Positions 16,773 to 26,397 of a stretch of 64,000 nucleotides of DNA are shown here, in pieces. The number at the start of each line of letters is the position of its first letter. Position 1 is the stretch's first letter. Origin of the DNA: Oceanicola sp. 502str15 (GTDB lineage Bacteria > Pseudomonadota > Alphaproteobacteria > Rhodobacterales > Rhodobacteraceae); contig NZ_WYDQ01000001.1 in the NCBI RefSeq assembly GCF_024105635.1, positions 4,030,501-4,094,500 on the forward strand, written 5' to 3'. Under the pieces are notes generated by a model that saw only the letters and a list, made by a program, of their open reading frames with translations, was not told the DNA's origin and did not search any database. Made by a program: the position numbers and the translations under genes.

Positions 16773-17351
16773 ATGGTTACAAAAGCACTCTTTGCCGTCG
16801 GGTCAAACGCCCCATCACACGTCGGTTCTTCAAATGTAACGGTGCTTTCCGCGATTTCCGCCGCAAACACCGAATCGTTAACCATTTTGGCAAAAAGCCG
16901 CCTCTTTGAGACCCCTGCATTTCCGGCGGGGGCGGGGCCAGACTTCATAAACGCTGCGGTTGTGGCGGAAACAACGCTCTCTCCCGAAGCGGTTCTGGCC
17001 CATCTGCACAAGATTGAGGCAGATCACGGCCGGGTCCGCGACAGGCGCTGGGGGCCGCGCACGCTCGACCTCGACCTGATCGGCTGGGGCGAGGCGGTGC
17101 GCCCCGACCGGCCGACATGGCGGCGCTGGGCGCGGCTCTCGCCGGTCAGCGCGGCGCGCGAAACCCCCGCAGAGCTGATCCTGCCCCATCCCCGCCTGGC
17201 CGAGCGCGCCTTCGTGCTGGTGCCCCTGCTCGATGTCGCGCCCGACTGGTGCCACCCGGTCACCGGGCGCTCCGTGGCTCAAATGGCCGCCGCCCTGCCG
17301 GAGGCCGAGCGCGCCGCCGTCAAACCGCTCCCCCTCACAGAGTCGTCATAA
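16773..17351 (+). CDS. folK: 6-hydroxymethyl-7,8-dihydropterin pyrophosphokinase
   Basis: Folate biosynthesis: transfers pyrophosphate from ATP to 6-hydroxymethyl-dihydropterin. The 192-aa protein has AVGSNAP at residues 8-14, FETPAFP near 45, and the signature [17 protein letters not shown] near 91-107. The region after it is longer than in E. coli HPPK, as in other Rhodobacteraceae. The ATG at 16773 is the only reasonable start. Confidence 0.92.
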   Translation: MVTKALFAVGSNAPSHVGSSNVTVLSAISAANTESLTILAKSRLFETPAFPAGAGPDFINAAVVAETTLSPEAVLAHLHKIEADHGRVRDRRWGPRTLDLDLIGWGEAVRPDRPTWRRWARLSPVSAARETPAELILPHPRLAERAFVLVPLLDVAPDWCHPVTGRSVAQMAAALPEAERAAVKPLPLTESS

Positions 17352-17476
17352 CGCCGCAACCCCCTGAAAAACCGGCCCCCACCCCAGCAAAACCTGGGTT
17401 GGACCCCTTGCCAACCCGCACCACCCCCGCTACATACCGGCCTTCACCGCCCAACCCCTCCCTGCAGGAGACATCC

Positions 17477-17830
17477 ATGGCCCGCGTCACCGTTGAAGAT
17501 TGCGTAGATAAAGTCCCCAACCGCTTCGAGCTCGTCATGCTCGCCGCGCACCGGGCCCGTGAGATCGCCGCGGGTGGCGACATCACCATCGACCGCGACA
17601 ACGACAAGAACCCGGTCGTCTCCCTGCGCGAGATCGCGGAAGAGACCCAGCAGGCCGAGGATCTGCGCGAGCGCATGATCGAGAGCTACCAGACCCAGAT
17701 CGAGGTCGACGAGCCCGAAGATGACGCGATGGCCCTTCTCATGGGTGCCGAGCAGGACAAGCCCGCCGACGACGACATGTCGGAAGAAAAGCTCCTCCGC
17801 GCCCTGATGGAAGCCCAGGAACAGAAGTAA
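17477..17830 (+). CDS. rpoZ: RNA polymerase omega subunit
   Basis: A 117-aa omega subunit that helps assemble beta-prime and mediates ppGpp sensing. [20 protein letters not shown] is the conserved start, and AAHRAREI followed by [13 protein letters not shown] is the core. The ATG follows GCAGGAGA. The acidic tail (about residues 75-117) is usual in alphaproteobacteria. It is followed 21 bp later by the (p)ppGpp synthetase/hydrolase gene, the conserved rpoZ-rel pair. Confidence 0.97.
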   Translation: MARVTVEDCVDKVPNRFELVMLAAHRAREIAAGGDITIDRDNDKNPVVSLREIAEETQQAEDLRERMIESYQTQIEVDEPEDDAMALLMGAEQDKPADDDMSEEKLLRALMEAQEQK

Positions 17831-17851
17831 ACGAAAGCAAGGGCGACTGGC

Positions 17852-19969
17852 ATGGACTCCGACGGTCTCGTCGCCCTCGTTTCTTCCTACAACCCCAACT
17901 GCGACGCCGAGCGGATCGCCAAGGCCTTTGCCTTCGGTGCCCGGATGCATGACGGCCAGCTCCGCCAGTCGGGCGAGGCCTACTTCACCCATCCCGTCGC
18001 CGTGGCCGAGCTTCTCGCCCGCCAGCTGCTCGACGACGACACCATCATCACTGCCCTGCTGCACGATACGGTCGAGGATACCAAGGCCAGCTACGGCGAT
18101 GTGGTCGAGCTGTTCGGGCGCGAGGTGGCCGAGCTGGTCGATGGCGTCACCAAGCTGACCAACCTCCAGCTGTCGTCCTCCGAAACCAAGCAGGCCGAGA
18201 ACTTCCGCAAGCTCATCATGGCCGTCAGCCGCGACCCCCGCGTGCTGCTGGTCAAGCTGGCCGACCGCCTGCACAACATGCGCACCATCAAGTTCCAGCG
18301 CCCCGAGAAGCAGGCCCAGAAGGCCCGGGAGACCATGGACATCTTCGCGCCCCTGGCCGGGCGCATGGGCATGCAGTGGATGCGCGAGGAGCTCGAAGAC
18401 CTCTCCTTCAAGGTGCTCAACCCCGAGGCCCGCAACTCCATCATTCGCCGCTTCATCCTGCTCCAGCGCGAGAGCGGCGACGTGATCGACAGCATCACCC
18501 GCGACATCCAGAAGGTGCTGAAGAAATCCAGCATCAAGGGCGAGGTCTATGGCCGCGCCAAAAAGCCGTTTTCCGTCTGGCGCAAGATGCAGGAAAAGCA
18601 GAAGAGCTTTTCCCGTCTGGCCGATATCTACGGCTTCCGCGTCATCGTCGGCTCCGAGGAGGACTGCTACCGCATCCTCGGCGCGATCCACGCCCGCTGG
18701 ACGGCGGTGCCCGGCCGCTTCAAGGATTACATCTCCGCCCCCAAGAACAACGGCTACCGCTCGATCCACACCACCGTCGCCGGGCGTGACGGCAAGCAGG
18801 TCGAGGTGCAGATCCGCACCCGCCAGATGCACGAGGTCGCAGAGGCCGGGGTGGCCGCGCACTGGAGCTACCGCGACGGCGTGCGCGCCGAAAACCCCTT
18901 TGCCGTCGATCCCGCCCTCTGGATCCGCTCGCTGACCGACAGGCTCGACGTCGAGGACCACGACGAGTTTCTCGAGCACGTGAAGCTCGAGATGTATCAG
19001 GACCAGGTGTTCTGCTTCACCCCCAAGGGCGACGTGATCAAGCTGCCGCGCGGGGCCACGCCGATCGACTACGCCTACGGCATCCACACCCGCATCGGCG
19101 ACAGCTGCGTCGGGGCCAAGATCGACGGGCTGCGGGTGCCGCTCTGGACCCGGCTGAAGAACGGCCAGCAGGTCGAGATCATCACCGCCGAGGGCCAGAG
19201 GCCGCAGCCGACCTGGCTCGACATCGTGGTCACGGGGCGGGCCAAGTCGGCGATCCGCCGCTCGCTCCGCGAGGAAGACCGCGAGCGCTTCATCAAGCTC
19301 GGCCGCGAGCTTGCGCGGGTGGCCTTCGAGCATGTCGGCAAGAAGGCCACCGAGAAGGCGCTGACCACCGCGGCCCGCAATCTCGGCCTCCTGAGCCACG
19401 AAGAGCTGCTGGCCCGCCTCGGCTCCGCCGAGCTGACCGCCCGCGATGTCGTCTCCACCCTCTACCCTGACCTGGCCGAGGCCCACCGGGGCGAGGTGGT
19501 CGACGAGGCCCGCTCCGTGGTCGGCCTGCCCGAGGGCCAGATCTCGACCCGTGCCCAATGCTGCCAGCCGGTGCCCGGCGAGCGGATCGTGGGCATCACC
19601 TATCGGGGCAAGGGCGTGATGGTCCATGCCATCGACTGCCCGGTGCTGGGCGAGTTCGAGGAAGAGCCCGAGCGCTGGGTCGACCTGCAATGGCACTCCG
19701 GCCAGCACGGCGTGGTCAACACCGTGACCATCGAGCTGACCATCTCCAACGACGCAGGCATCCTCGGCCGCATCTGCACCCTGATCGGCGAGCAGAAGGC
19801 CAATATCTCGGATCTTCACTTCATCGACAGGAAACAGGATTTTTATCGTCTGCTGATAGATGTGGACTTGCGTGACGTGGAGCACCTGCACATGGTGCAG
19901 ACCGCACTCGAAGCCGACAGCGACGTGGCCGAGATCGCTCGGGTAAAGAACACAGACCGCAAACCATGA
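17852..19969 (+). CDS. rel (spoT): Bifunctional (p)ppGpp synthetase/hydrolase
   Basis: A stringent-response enzyme of 705 aa. Domain order: HD hydrolase (residues ~25-180, with ALLHDTVEDT), synthetase (~235-345, with DIYGFRVIV and FKDYISAPKNNGYRSIHTT), TGS (~390-450), helical and Zn-finger-like region (~540-600), and ACT (~625-700). Both hydrolase and synthetase motifs look intact, as expected for the single long Rel of alphaproteobacteria. It lies directly downstream of rpoZ. Confidence 0.95.
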   Translation: MDSDGLVALVSSYNPNCDAERIAKAFAFGARMHDGQLRQSGEAYFTHPVAVAELLARQLLDDDTIITALLHDTVEDTKASYGDVVELFGREVAELVDGVTKLTNLQLSSSETKQAENFRKLIMAVSRDPRVLLVKLADRLHNMRTIKFQRPEKQAQKARETMDIFAPLAGRMGMQWMREELEDLSFKVLNPEARNSIIRRFILLQRESGDVIDSITRDIQKVLKKSSIKGEVYGRAKKPFSVWRKMQEKQKSFSRLADIYGFRVIVGSEEDCYRILGAIHARWTAVPGRFKDYISAPKNNGYRSIHTTVAGRDGKQVEVQIRTRQMHEVAEAGVAAHWSYRDGVRAENPFAVDPALWIRSLTDRLDVEDHDEFLEHVKLEMYQDQVFCFTPKGDVIKLPRGATPIDYAYGIHTRIGDSCVGAKIDGLRVPLWTRLKNGQQVEIITAEGQRPQPTWLDIVVTGRAKSAIRRSLREEDRERFIKLGRELARVAFEHVGKKATEKALTTAARNLGLLSHEELLARLGSAELTARDVVSTLYPDLAEAHRGEVVDEARSVVGLPEGQISTRAQCCQPVPGERIVGITYRGKGVMVHAIDCPVLGEFEEEPERWVDLQWHSGQHGVVNTVTIELTISNDAGILGRICTLIGEQKANISDLHFIDRKQDFYRLLIDVDLRDVEHLHMVQTALEADSDVAEIARVKNTDRKP

Positions 19970-20011
19970 ACCAGCGGCCCCGCGCAGGGGCCGCAGAGCA
20001 GGGGAACGAGC

Positions 20012-20683
20012 TTGGTATTCAGGCGCAGGGACAGACGAAGCTGGGCACGAATCGTGCTCGAGTTCTTCTACCCGCGTGGCGGCTGGTATCGGGCAGCGCA
20101 ATACGTCCGCCATCGGCTCCGCCGCCTCCCCGATGCGCCCAACCGCATCGCCCGGGGCATCTGGGCCGGGGTCTTCGTCAGCTTCACGCCCTTCTACGGG
20201 CTCCACTTCCTCTCGGCCTTCATCGTCGCCAAGGTCATGCGCGGCAACATCCTCGCCGCCATCCTCGGCACCTTCTTCGGCAACCCCATCACCTTCCCGA
20301 TCATCGCCGCCCTGTCGCTGAAGCTCGGCCACGCCATGCTGGGCACCCGCCCGGTCTTCGGGCGCGGCCCGAGGCCGGATGACAGCCACGGGCTGATGAA
20401 GGCGTTCTCCGGCGCCATGTCGGACCTGTGGAACAACTTCATCGCCATCTTCACCCCCGACAAGGCCCACTGGGGCAAGCTCGCGGGCTTCTTCGACGAT
20501 GTGTTCCTGCCCTACCTCGTCGGCGGCATCATCCCCGGGATCATCTGCGCCACGATCTGCTACTACGTCTCCGTCCCCCTGCTCACCGCCTACCAGCAGC
20601 GCCGCAAGGGCCAGCTCAAGGCCAAGCTGCAAGAGATCGCCGCCAAGCGGCAGAAGCAGGAGAGCGAGGTCGCGGGCGAGTAG
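20012..20683 (+). CDS. DUF2062 membrane protein
   Basis: A 223-aa protein with the DUF2062 core: a basic N-terminus, then hydrophobic spans around FVSFTPFYGLHFLSAF and FFGNPITFPII, and a C-terminal span before a Lys/Gln-rich coiled tail (residues ~195-223). The function is unknown. The start is probably the TTG at 20012, which has GGGGA about 8 bp upstream; no ATG fits. It lies 42 bp after rel and before pdxJ, an order common in this family of bacteria. Confidence 0.8.
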   Translation: MVFRRRDRRSWARIVLEFFYPRGGWYRAAQYVRHRLRRLPDAPNRIARGIWAGVFVSFTPFYGLHFLSAFIVAKVMRGNILAAILGTFFGNPITFPIIAALSLKLGHAMLGTRPVFGRGPRPDDSHGLMKAFSGAMSDLWNNFIAIFTPDKAHWGKLAGFFDDVFLPYLVGGIIPGIICATICYYVSVPLLTAYQQRRKGQLKAKLQEIAAKRQKQESEVAGE

Positions 20684-20761
20684 GGCGAAACGGCGCTGCC
20701 CGGCGCCCCTTCCAACCCGGCAAAACCCGCCCTAAGGTCCGCGCCAAGAGAGGGCCCGCAG

Positions 20762-21505
20762 ATGACCAACCAACTCCGCCTCGGCGTCAACATCGACCAC
20801 GTCGCCACCGTCCGCAACGCCCGCGGCTCGGCCTATCCCGACCCGCTGCGCGCCGCCAGGCTGGCCGAGGAGGCCGGGGCCGACGGCATCACCGCCCACC
20901 TGCGTGAAGACCGCCGCCATATCTCGGACGCCGATATCGAGGCGCTGATGGGCGCGCTCACCGTGCCGCTCAACTTCGAGATGGCCGCCACCGAGGAAAT
21001 GCAGGCCATCGCCCTGCGCCACAAGCCCCACGCCGTCTGCATCGTTCCCGAAAAGCGCGAGGAGCGCACCACTGAGGGCGGTCTGGAAGTTGCGCGGGAA
21101 GAGAACAAGCTCGCCCATTTCATCGCCCCGCTGGCCGAGGCGGGCTGCCGCGTGTCGATCTTCATCGCCGCCGATGCCCGCCAGATCGAGGCCGCCCACC
21201 GCATCGGCGCCGCCGTCGTCGAACTGCACACCGGCGCCTATTGCGACGCGCACGCCGAGGGCCGCCTCGACGAGCGCGATGCCGAACTCGAACGGCTGCG
21301 CGAGATGTCCGCCTTCGCCGCCTCTCTCGGGCTCGAGGTCCACGCTGGCCACGGCCTGACCTACGACACCGTGAAGCCCGTCGCCGCCTTCCCCGAACTG
21401 GCCGAGCTGAACATCGGCCACTTCATCATCGGCGAAGCCATCTTCCGTGGCCTCACCCCCGCGATCCACGAAATGCGCCGCCTGATGGACGAGGCCCGCG
21501 CCTAG
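20762..21505 (+). CDS. pdxJ: Pyridoxine 5'-phosphate synthase
   Basis: Final ring-closing step of DXP-dependent vitamin B6 synthesis, condensing DXP with 1-amino-acetone-3-phosphate. The 247-aa TIM barrel shows [15 protein letters not shown] at 6-20, [15 protein letters not shown] near 40, PEKREE near 98, and [10 protein letters not shown] near 195. It often precedes acpS; here acpS lies 2 kb further on, after an inserted LysR gene and small genes. Confidence 0.96.
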   Translation: MTNQLRLGVNIDHVATVRNARGSAYPDPLRAARLAEEAGADGITAHLREDRRHISDADIEALMGALTVPLNFEMAATEEMQAIALRHKPHAVCIVPEKREERTTEGGLEVAREENKLAHFIAPLAEAGCRVSIFIAADARQIEAAHRIGAAVVELHTGAYCDAHAEGRLDERDAELERLREMSAFAASLGLEVHAGHGLTYDTVKPVAAFPELAELNIGHFIIGEAIFRGLTPAIHEMRRLMDEARA

Positions 21506-21530
21506 GCTGGGCTACCTGTAGGCTGCGCCT

Positions 21531-22424
21531 TCATGGCGCACCTCCCCCCAGCCCCTCCGCCGCCACCGCGCCGCGCAGCCACCGCCGAAACAGCCTCGCA
21601 GGGTTGCTCAGGCTCCGCCCCTCTGCGTGCAGCAGCCAATAGGCATGCGCCGTCTTCTCCCAGCGCGGCACCGGCGCCACAACCTGCCCCCGCTTCAGCG
21701 GATCATGCGCCAGCACCTCGAAGGCCAGAAACACCCCTTGCCCCGCCATCGCCGCATCAAAGCAGAGCGAGGCGTCCGAAAATTCCGGCCCCGCCCCCAG
21801 CGCCACCGTCTCCGCCCCCAGCCAGTCGCCCCAGCCGAACATCGCGCTGCTGTCGCGGATAATGGGCCGCTCCGCAAACCCCTCCGGCCCGGTGATCCCC
21901 GCCGCCAGATCGGCCGAGCACACCGGCACGATTCGCTGGTCGAACAGCTTTTCGCAGGCCACGCCCCGGTAGCCGCCGGGGCCGATCCGCACCGCAAGGT
22001 CGATGTCGGAGGCGGCAAAATCCACCAGCCCCACCGAGGAGTCGATCCGCACCTGAATCTCCGGGTGCGCCCGGGTAAAATCCGCCAGCCGCCAGATCAG
22101 GAATCGCGCGGCAAAGATCGGCGCAACCGAGACCGTCAGCACATGCGCCCGGTCCCGCCGCGCCGCCTCCACCGCCTGTCCCAGCCGGGCAAAGCCCTCG
22201 GCAAGGTTGGCAAAGACCTCGCCCGTCTCCTCCAGCGCCACCATCCCGCCCGGACGCCTCTCGAACAGCGCCCGCCCCAGCGCCGCCTCGGCCCGCGCCA
22301 CCTGCTGGCTCACCGCCCCGGGCGAAACCCCAAGCGCCGCGCCCGCCCTGGAGAGCGAGCCAAGCCGCGCCACGGCCTCGGCGGCCCGCAGCGCGTTGAG
22401 CGGTATGTCGGAGAGATCGGCCAT
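21531..22424 (-). CDS. LysR-family transcriptional regulator
   Basis: A 297-aa regulator with an N-terminal winged HTH (residues ~6-65, GSLSRAGAALGVSPGAVSQQVARAE region) and a substrate-binding domain. It resembles the GcvA/AmpR subgroup (FARAHPEIQVRI-like region and late KRGQVVAP segment). It is divergent from the small gene at 22515, its most likely target by position. The ligand is unknown. Confidence 0.85.
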   Translation of the reverse strand: MADLSDIPLNALRAAEAVARLGSLSRAGAALGVSPGAVSQQVARAEAALGRALFERRPGGMVALEETGEVFANLAEGFARLGQAVEAARRDRAHVLTVSVAPIFAARFLIWRLADFTRAHPEIQVRIDSSVGLVDFAASDIDLAVRIGPGGYRGVACEKLFDQRIVPVCSADLAAGITGPEGFAERPIIRDSSAMFGWGDWLGAETVALGAGPEFSDASLCFDAAMAGQGVFLAFEVLAHDPLKRGQVVAPVPRWEKTAHAYWLLHAEGRSLSNPARLFRRWLRGAVAAEGLGGGAP

Positions 22425-22514
22425 ATAGCAAAACTATAAGGCAGTTCACAACAAGAGCAATCCATGAGCGCCATGCGACGGGCTATATTCAGCCCATCTG
22501 AAAGGAGGCAAGCA

Positions 22515-22652
22515 ATGCTCACCCTGCTCAAAACCCTCTTCACCCCCACCCGCCGCGCGCCCGACCCGGCAGATCCGCTCGCCCACCCGGCCATCCGCGC
22601 CATGTCGCTCCGCGAGCTGGCCGACCTTCCCCTGCCGCGCCCCTGCCGCTAG
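22515..22652 (+). CDS. Small protein (45 aa), possibly DUF1127-like
   Basis: A 45-codon gene behind a near-perfect Shine-Dalgarno (AAAGGAGG, 7 bp spacing). The sequence starts MLTLLKTLF, is Pro/Arg-rich in the middle, and ends with MSLRELADLPLPRPC, which resembles the SxRELxDIGLxR core of DUF1127 small regulatory proteins. It stands alone, divergent from a LysR regulator. The match is weak and made by eye; the RBS is the main support. Confidence 0.5.
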   Translation: MLTLLKTLFTPTRRAPDPADPLAHPAIRAMSLRELADLPLPRPCR

Positions 22653-22689
22653 ACTCTCCGCCCAAAGGGTCCAGACGGAGACACAAGCG

Positions 22690-23121
22690 ATGCGGATCAA
22701 CCTGTTGCGATACGCCGGCGTCTACATCGCCGCAGCCGTCGCGCTCGCCGCGCTGCTCTGGGCGCTCGAGGCCTTCCTCGGCGTCTCCGCCCCCTCCGGC
22801 CTCTCCACCGCCCTGCCACCCATGCTCGCCGCCCTCATCGAGGGCCAGGCCTACGCCCGCACCACCCGCGCCCCGCTGCCGGGCGGCGAGGCATGGGCCG
22901 GCGCCCTGCGGATGACCCTCGTTGTCGCCGCCATCAACGCGGTGGTCCTCCTCGGCGTCCTCCTCGTGATGCCCGAACTGCGCGAACCCCAGCTCCTCGG
23001 CATCGTCGCCGTGGTCTTCGTGGTGCTGCTCGGCGTGGTCTTCCTCGCCAACCGCTTCTTCTTCGGCATGGGCGCCAAGTCGCAACTCAAGGCACTGGGC
23101 GCGGAAGGAGCCCACAAATGA
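22690..23121 (+). CDS. ABZJ_00895-family integral membrane protein
   Basis: A 143-aa protein with four predicted membrane segments and a charged loop near residue 55 ([18 protein letters not shown]). This is the pattern of the ABZJ_00895 family of small unknown membrane proteins. It overlaps the next gene by 4 nt, suggesting co-translation. No function is known to me. Confidence 0.65.
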   Translation: MRINLLRYAGVYIAAAVALAALLWALEAFLGVSAPSGLSTALPPMLAALIEGQAYARTTRAPLPGGEAWAGALRMTLVVAAINAVVLLGVLLVMPELREPQLLGIVAVVFVVLLGVVFLANRFFFGMGAKSQLKALGAEGAHK

Positions 23122-23594
23122 CCCGTCGCCTCGCCCCCCTTCTCCTCGGCGCGGCCCTCTGCCTCGCCGCCACCATGCCGGCCCGCGCGCAGGAGCTCTC
23201 CGACTGTGGCGATTTCCGCACCGATGCCCGCAACATCCCCGAACCCTGGGAAGCCAGCACCCGCACCTTCGCCAATGGCGAGGTCCGCCTCGTGCTGCTC
23301 GACACCATCGAGCCCGCCGCCGCCCCCTATCACCTGATGATCCTCTCGCCGCCCTACGACGAGGTCGGCGGGCGCCAGTGCAAGGTGCTCTCCCGCGACG
23401 GCCGCTCGGGCTGGGCCGGGGTGCAGTTCGACCTGCTCGAAGCGGGCTACGACCCGGCCACCGGCCTCACCCTCACGCTGCCCGCCATGATCTGGCTGCC
23501 CGAAAAGAACTTCGTCAATTCCACCCTGCTGACGATCACCCTCAACCAGTCCACCGGCGAAATCGGCGTGACCCAGCAGCTCGGCAACGAATGA
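23118..23594 (+). CDS. Exported protein of unknown function (158 aa)
   Basis: It begins with a standard signal peptide (residues 1-24, cleavage after ARA). The mature part contains two Cys (ELSDCGDF and GRQCKVLS), suited to a disulfide in the periplasm, and beta-rich segments. I do not recognise the family. The ATG overlaps the upstream gene and its stop overlaps acpS (ATGA), so it is part of a small operon leading into acpS. Confidence 0.7.
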   Translation: MTRRLAPLLLGAALCLAATMPARAQELSDCGDFRTDARNIPEPWEASTRTFANGEVRLVLLDTIEPAAAPYHLMILSPPYDEVGGRQCKVLSRDGRSGWAGVQFDLLEAGYDPATGLTLTLPAMIWLPEKNFVNSTLLTITLNQSTGEIGVTQQLGNE

Positions 23595-24001
23595 TCCTCG
23601 GCATCGGCACCGACCTCGCCAACATCGAGCGCATCGCCGGCACGCTGGAGCGCTTCGGTGACCGCTTCCGCAACCGCGTCTTCACCCCGCTCGAACAGGC
23701 CAAGGCCGAGCGCCGGGCCGACACGCCGGGCACCTATGCCAAGCGCTGGGCCGCCAAGGAGGCCTGCTCCAAGGCGCTCGGCACCGGGCTGCGCATGGGC
23801 ATCGCCTGGAAGGACATGTCGGTGCGCAACCTGCACACCGGCCAGCCGGTGATGGAGGTCACGGGCTGGGCCGCCGAGCGCCTCGCCTCGATGACCCCGC
23901 CGGGCCACGAGGCGGTGATCCACGTCACCCTGACCGACGATCATCCCTGGGCGCAGGCCTTCGTGCTGATCGAGGCCCTGCCGATCCGCGCGGTGGGGTA
24001 G
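23591..24001 (+). CDS. acpS: Holo-[acyl-carrier-protein] synthase
   Basis: Transfers 4'-phosphopantetheine from CoA to ACP. The 136-aa protein has [12 protein letters not shown] at 4-15 (Mg-binding Asp) and [14 protein letters not shown] near 55-68 (catalytic Glu/Lys). It overlaps the preceding gene by 4 nt. The neighbouring lepB-rnc-era-recO group is its usual context. Confidence 0.95.
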   Translation: MILGIGTDLANIERIAGTLERFGDRFRNRVFTPLEQAKAERRADTPGTYAKRWAAKEACSKALGTGLRMGIAWKDMSVRNLHTGQPVMEVTGWAAERLASMTPPGHEAVIHVTLTDDHPWAQAFVLIEALPIRAVG

Positions 24002-24036
24002 GGAAGGTTACGGCCCTCCCTCTATGTCAAAAAATG

Positions 24037-24096
24037 TATGCACAGGTTGTGTACGGGTTGTGCACGGGATGTGACATTCGCTTTTTCGTGGTTAAC
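24037..24096 (+). repeat. Dispersed element, copy A: three tandem 11-bp units plus T-run and GTGGTTAAC
   Basis: The core reads ACAGGTTGTGT / ACGGGTTGTGC / ACGGGATGTGA, followed by a T-run and CGTGGTTAAC. A closely matching copy lies inverted at 57484-57543: 36 of the first 40 bases agree by hand alignment, plus the whole end motif. It is in the acpS-lepB gap, about 100 bp before lepB. See findings. Confidence 0.65.
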
Positions 24097-24135
24097 ACCC
24101 GTCTTAACCCTTCCGTGCGGTGGGGTCGCCGCGCC

Positions 24136-24164
24136 TTGACACGCCCGCGCCCCCCCGCCATGTA
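24136..24164 (+). promoter_or_regulatory. Candidate promoter for the lepB-rnc-era-recO operon
   Basis: A perfect -35 TTGACA (24136-24141) with a weak -10 (CATGTA, 17-bp spacing) about 35 bp before the first lepB start codon. Confidence 0.45.
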
Positions 24165-24198
24165 GCTGCGCGAGCGCAGAGACAGGCGAGGAAGCCAA

Positions 24199-24993
24199 AT
24201 GGCCGAAAAAACCAAAGCCGGCGACGGGTTTATGGAGACGATCAAAACGATCTTCTGGGCCCTCATCATCGCCGGGGTCTTCCGCACCCTGTTGTTCCAG
24301 CCGTTCTGGATTCCGACCGGTTCGATGAAGGACACGCTGCTGATCGGAGATTTCCTCTTCGTCAATAAAATGGCCTACGGCTACTCCCGCCACTCCTGCC
24401 CGTTTTCCGCCTGCCCCATCTCGGGCCGGATCTGGGCCGGAGAGCCCGAGCGCGGCGATGTGGTGGTGTTCCGTCATCCGGTGTCGGGGGCCGATTTCGT
24501 CAAGCGTCTCATAGGGATGCCGGGCGACCGCATTCAAGTGACGAAGGGCCAGCTCATCGTCAACGGCACCCCCTACAAGCAGGAAGACGGCGGCCTTTTC
24601 ACCGAGATCAAGGCGCCCCAGGGCAGCCAGGGCACCGAGCCCGCCTGCTCCAACGCCCCCGTCGGCCAGGGCGGCACCTGCGAAAAGCAGCGCCTCATCG
24701 AAACCGACCTCGAAGGCCGCAGCTACGATACCCTGAACGTCGAGTATTTCCCCAACCGGCATCAGGACGAAACCAACGTCTACAACGTGCCCGAGGGCAT
24801 GTACTTCTTCATGGGCGACAACCGCGACAACAGCCAGGACAGCCGCGTCTCCCAGCAGCTCGGCGGGGTCGGCTACGTGCCCTTCGAAAACCTCATCGGC
24901 CGCGTCGACCGGGTCATGTTCTCCTCGGCCGGCCGCTCGCTCTTCTACTTCTGGACATGGCGCAGCGACCGCTTCTTCAAGAAGATCGAGTGA
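24199..24993 (+). CDS. lepB: Signal peptidase I (copy 1)
   Basis: Cleaves Sec/Tat signal peptides at the periplasmic face. The 264-aa protein has an N-terminal membrane anchor (residues ~16-34), catalytic Ser42 in PTGSMKDTL, general-base Lys102 in DFVKRLIGMPGD, and the late box [13 protein letters not shown] Cys-containing loop (CPFSACP near 67-73) and a long insert with Cys (PACSNAPVGQGGTC) distinguish it. It opens the operon; GAGGA precedes the ATG. Confidence 0.95.
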   Translation: MAEKTKAGDGFMETIKTIFWALIIAGVFRTLLFQPFWIPTGSMKDTLLIGDFLFVNKMAYGYSRHSCPFSACPISGRIWAGEPERGDVVVFRHPVSGADFVKRLIGMPGDRIQVTKGQLIVNGTPYKQEDGGLFTEIKAPQGSQGTEPACSNAPVGQGGTCEKQRLIETDLEGRSYDTLNVEYFPNRHQDETNVYNVPEGMYFFMGDNRDNSQDSRVSQQLGGVGYVPFENLIGRVDRVMFSSAGRSLFYFWTWRSDRFFKKIE

Positions 24994-24997
24994 GCCT

Positions 24998-25720
24998 TTG
25001 CGGCGGGTTTTCTACTGGTTTTTCCTCGGGTTGGGCGTTGCCGTCGTGCTCGGCCTCCCGGCCCTCGCCCTTGCCCTCCGCCTGATCTGGGCACCGTTCT
25101 ACATCCCCGCCGGGTCCATGAAACCCACGCTTCTGGTGGGCGATTACTTCTTCGTCAACGAGCGCCTCCCCCGGCCCCTCGCACGCGGTGACGTGGTGGT
25201 GTTCCGCCATCCCGTCAACGGCGCCGATTACGTGAAACGCGTCATCGCGCTGGGCGGCGACACCATCGCCATGCAGGGTGGCGTTCCGGTGCTGAACGGG
25301 GTGGCGCTGGTGCAGGAGCCGCTGGGCGAGTTTGAAGAGATCATGGCGCCCCAGGGCCCGCAGAGCGTGCTGCCGCGCTGCGCCAACGATCCCGTCGGGC
25401 AGGGCAAAACCTGTCGCAAGTCCCTGCTCCGAGAGGTTTTTCCCGAGGGGCGCAGTCATCTGGTGCTGAACATCTCCGATGCCGGCCCGCTCGATACCAC
25501 GCCCGAAGCCACCGTGCCCGAGGGGCATGTGTTCGTGATGGGCGACAACCGCGACAACAGCGCCGACAGCCGCCTGCCCCCGCAGGCCGGGGGCATCGGA
25601 ATGGTGCCGGTTTCCAACATTCGCGGACATGCTGACCGGGTGCTGTTTTCCGCGGCCGGATCGTGGCTTTATGATTTTGGTAACTGGCGCAGTGATAGAT
25701 ACGGGATGCAGATCGAATGA
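24998..25720 (+). CDS. lepB2: Signal peptidase I (copy 2)
   Basis: A second complete signal peptidase, 240 aa, 4 bp downstream of the first. Anchor at residues 5-30, Ser40 in PAGSMKPTL, Lys80 in [11 protein letters not shown], and [12 protein letters not shown] near the end. Start is TTG at 24998, because the next Met (M41) lies within the catalytic box. It shares the PVGQGKTC insert with copy 1, indicating a local duplication. Both copies look active. Confidence 0.92.
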   Translation: MRRVFYWFFLGLGVAVVLGLPALALALRLIWAPFYIPAGSMKPTLLVGDYFFVNERLPRPLARGDVVVFRHPVNGADYVKRVIALGGDTIAMQGGVPVLNGVALVQEPLGEFEEIMAPQGPQSVLPRCANDPVGQGKTCRKSLLREVFPEGRSHLVLNISDAGPLDTTPEATVPEGHVFVMGDNRDNSADSRLPPQAGGIGMVPVSNIRGHADRVLFSAAGSWLYDFGNWRSDRYGMQIE

Positions 25721-26397
25721 AGCCCTCGGCAGAGGTTCAAGCCTTCGCGGTGCGACTCGGGCACCAGTTTGCCCAGCCCGCGCTCCTGCTGCGGGCGCTG
25801 ACCCACCCGTCGTTTTCCACGGCGGGGCAGGCCAACAACCAGCGGCTGGAGTTTCTGGGCGACCGGGTGCTTGGCCTCGTGGTGGCCGAAGCACTTATGG
25901 AGGCTGATCCCGCCGCCGCAGAGGGCCAGCTTTCGCCCCGCTTCCACGTGCTGGTCAACAAGGAGACCTGCGCCGAGGTCGCCCGCGAGATCGGGGTGGG
26001 CGAGGTTCTCAAGCTCGGCCGCTCCGAGATGCAGTCGGGCGGGCGCCGCAAGGAGGCGCTGCTGGGCGATGCGATGGAGGCGGTGATTGCCGCCGTCTAC
26101 CGCGATGCCGGTTTCGACGCTGCGCGCGCGGTGGTGTTGCGTCACTGGGGCAAACGGGTTGCCGCGGTGGAGGCGGACGCCAAGGATGCCAAGACCGCGC
26201 TGCAGGAATGGGCGCAGGCGCGCGGCCTGCCGCCGCCCGCCTATGAACTGCGCAAGCAGGAGGGAGATGGCCACGAGTTCATCTTCCACATCGCCGCCGT
26301 GCTCACCAACGGCGAGGAGGCCATGGGCAAGGCGCGCCGCAAGAAGCTCGCCGAGCACGAGGCCGCGCGGGCCCTGCTGGACCGGTTGCAGGGCTGA
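25717..26397 (+). CDS. rnc: Ribonuclease III
   Basis: A double-stranded RNA endonuclease for rRNA and mRNA processing. The 226-aa protein has the signature [12 protein letters not shown] (41-52, catalytic E45/D49), the second acidic box [12 protein letters not shown] near 116, and a C-terminal dsRNA-binding domain (~155-225). It overlaps lepB2 by ATGA. Confidence 0.96.
   Translation: MKPSAEVQAFAVRLGHQFAQPALLLRALTHPSFSTAGQANNQRLEFLGDRVLGLVVAEALMEADPAAAEGQLSPRFHVLVNKETCAEVAREIGVGEVLKLGRSEMQSGGRRKEALLGDAMEAVIAAVYRDAGFDAARAVVLRHWGKRVAAVEADAKDAKTALQEWAQARGLPPPAYELRKQEGDGHEFIFHIAAVLTNGEEAMGKARRKKLAEHEAARALLDRLQG

Noticed and set aside
17444..20632. A very long open frame (over 1000 codons) on the minus strand opposite rpoZ, rel and DUF2062
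   Set aside because: It is the antisense shadow of GC-rich, codon-biased genes. It shows no domains, His/Asp/Val-rich low-complexity composition, and covers three well-identified genes.
24092..24107. TTAA pair near lepB as a CtrA site
   Set aside because: The half-sites are eight bases apart, not seven.
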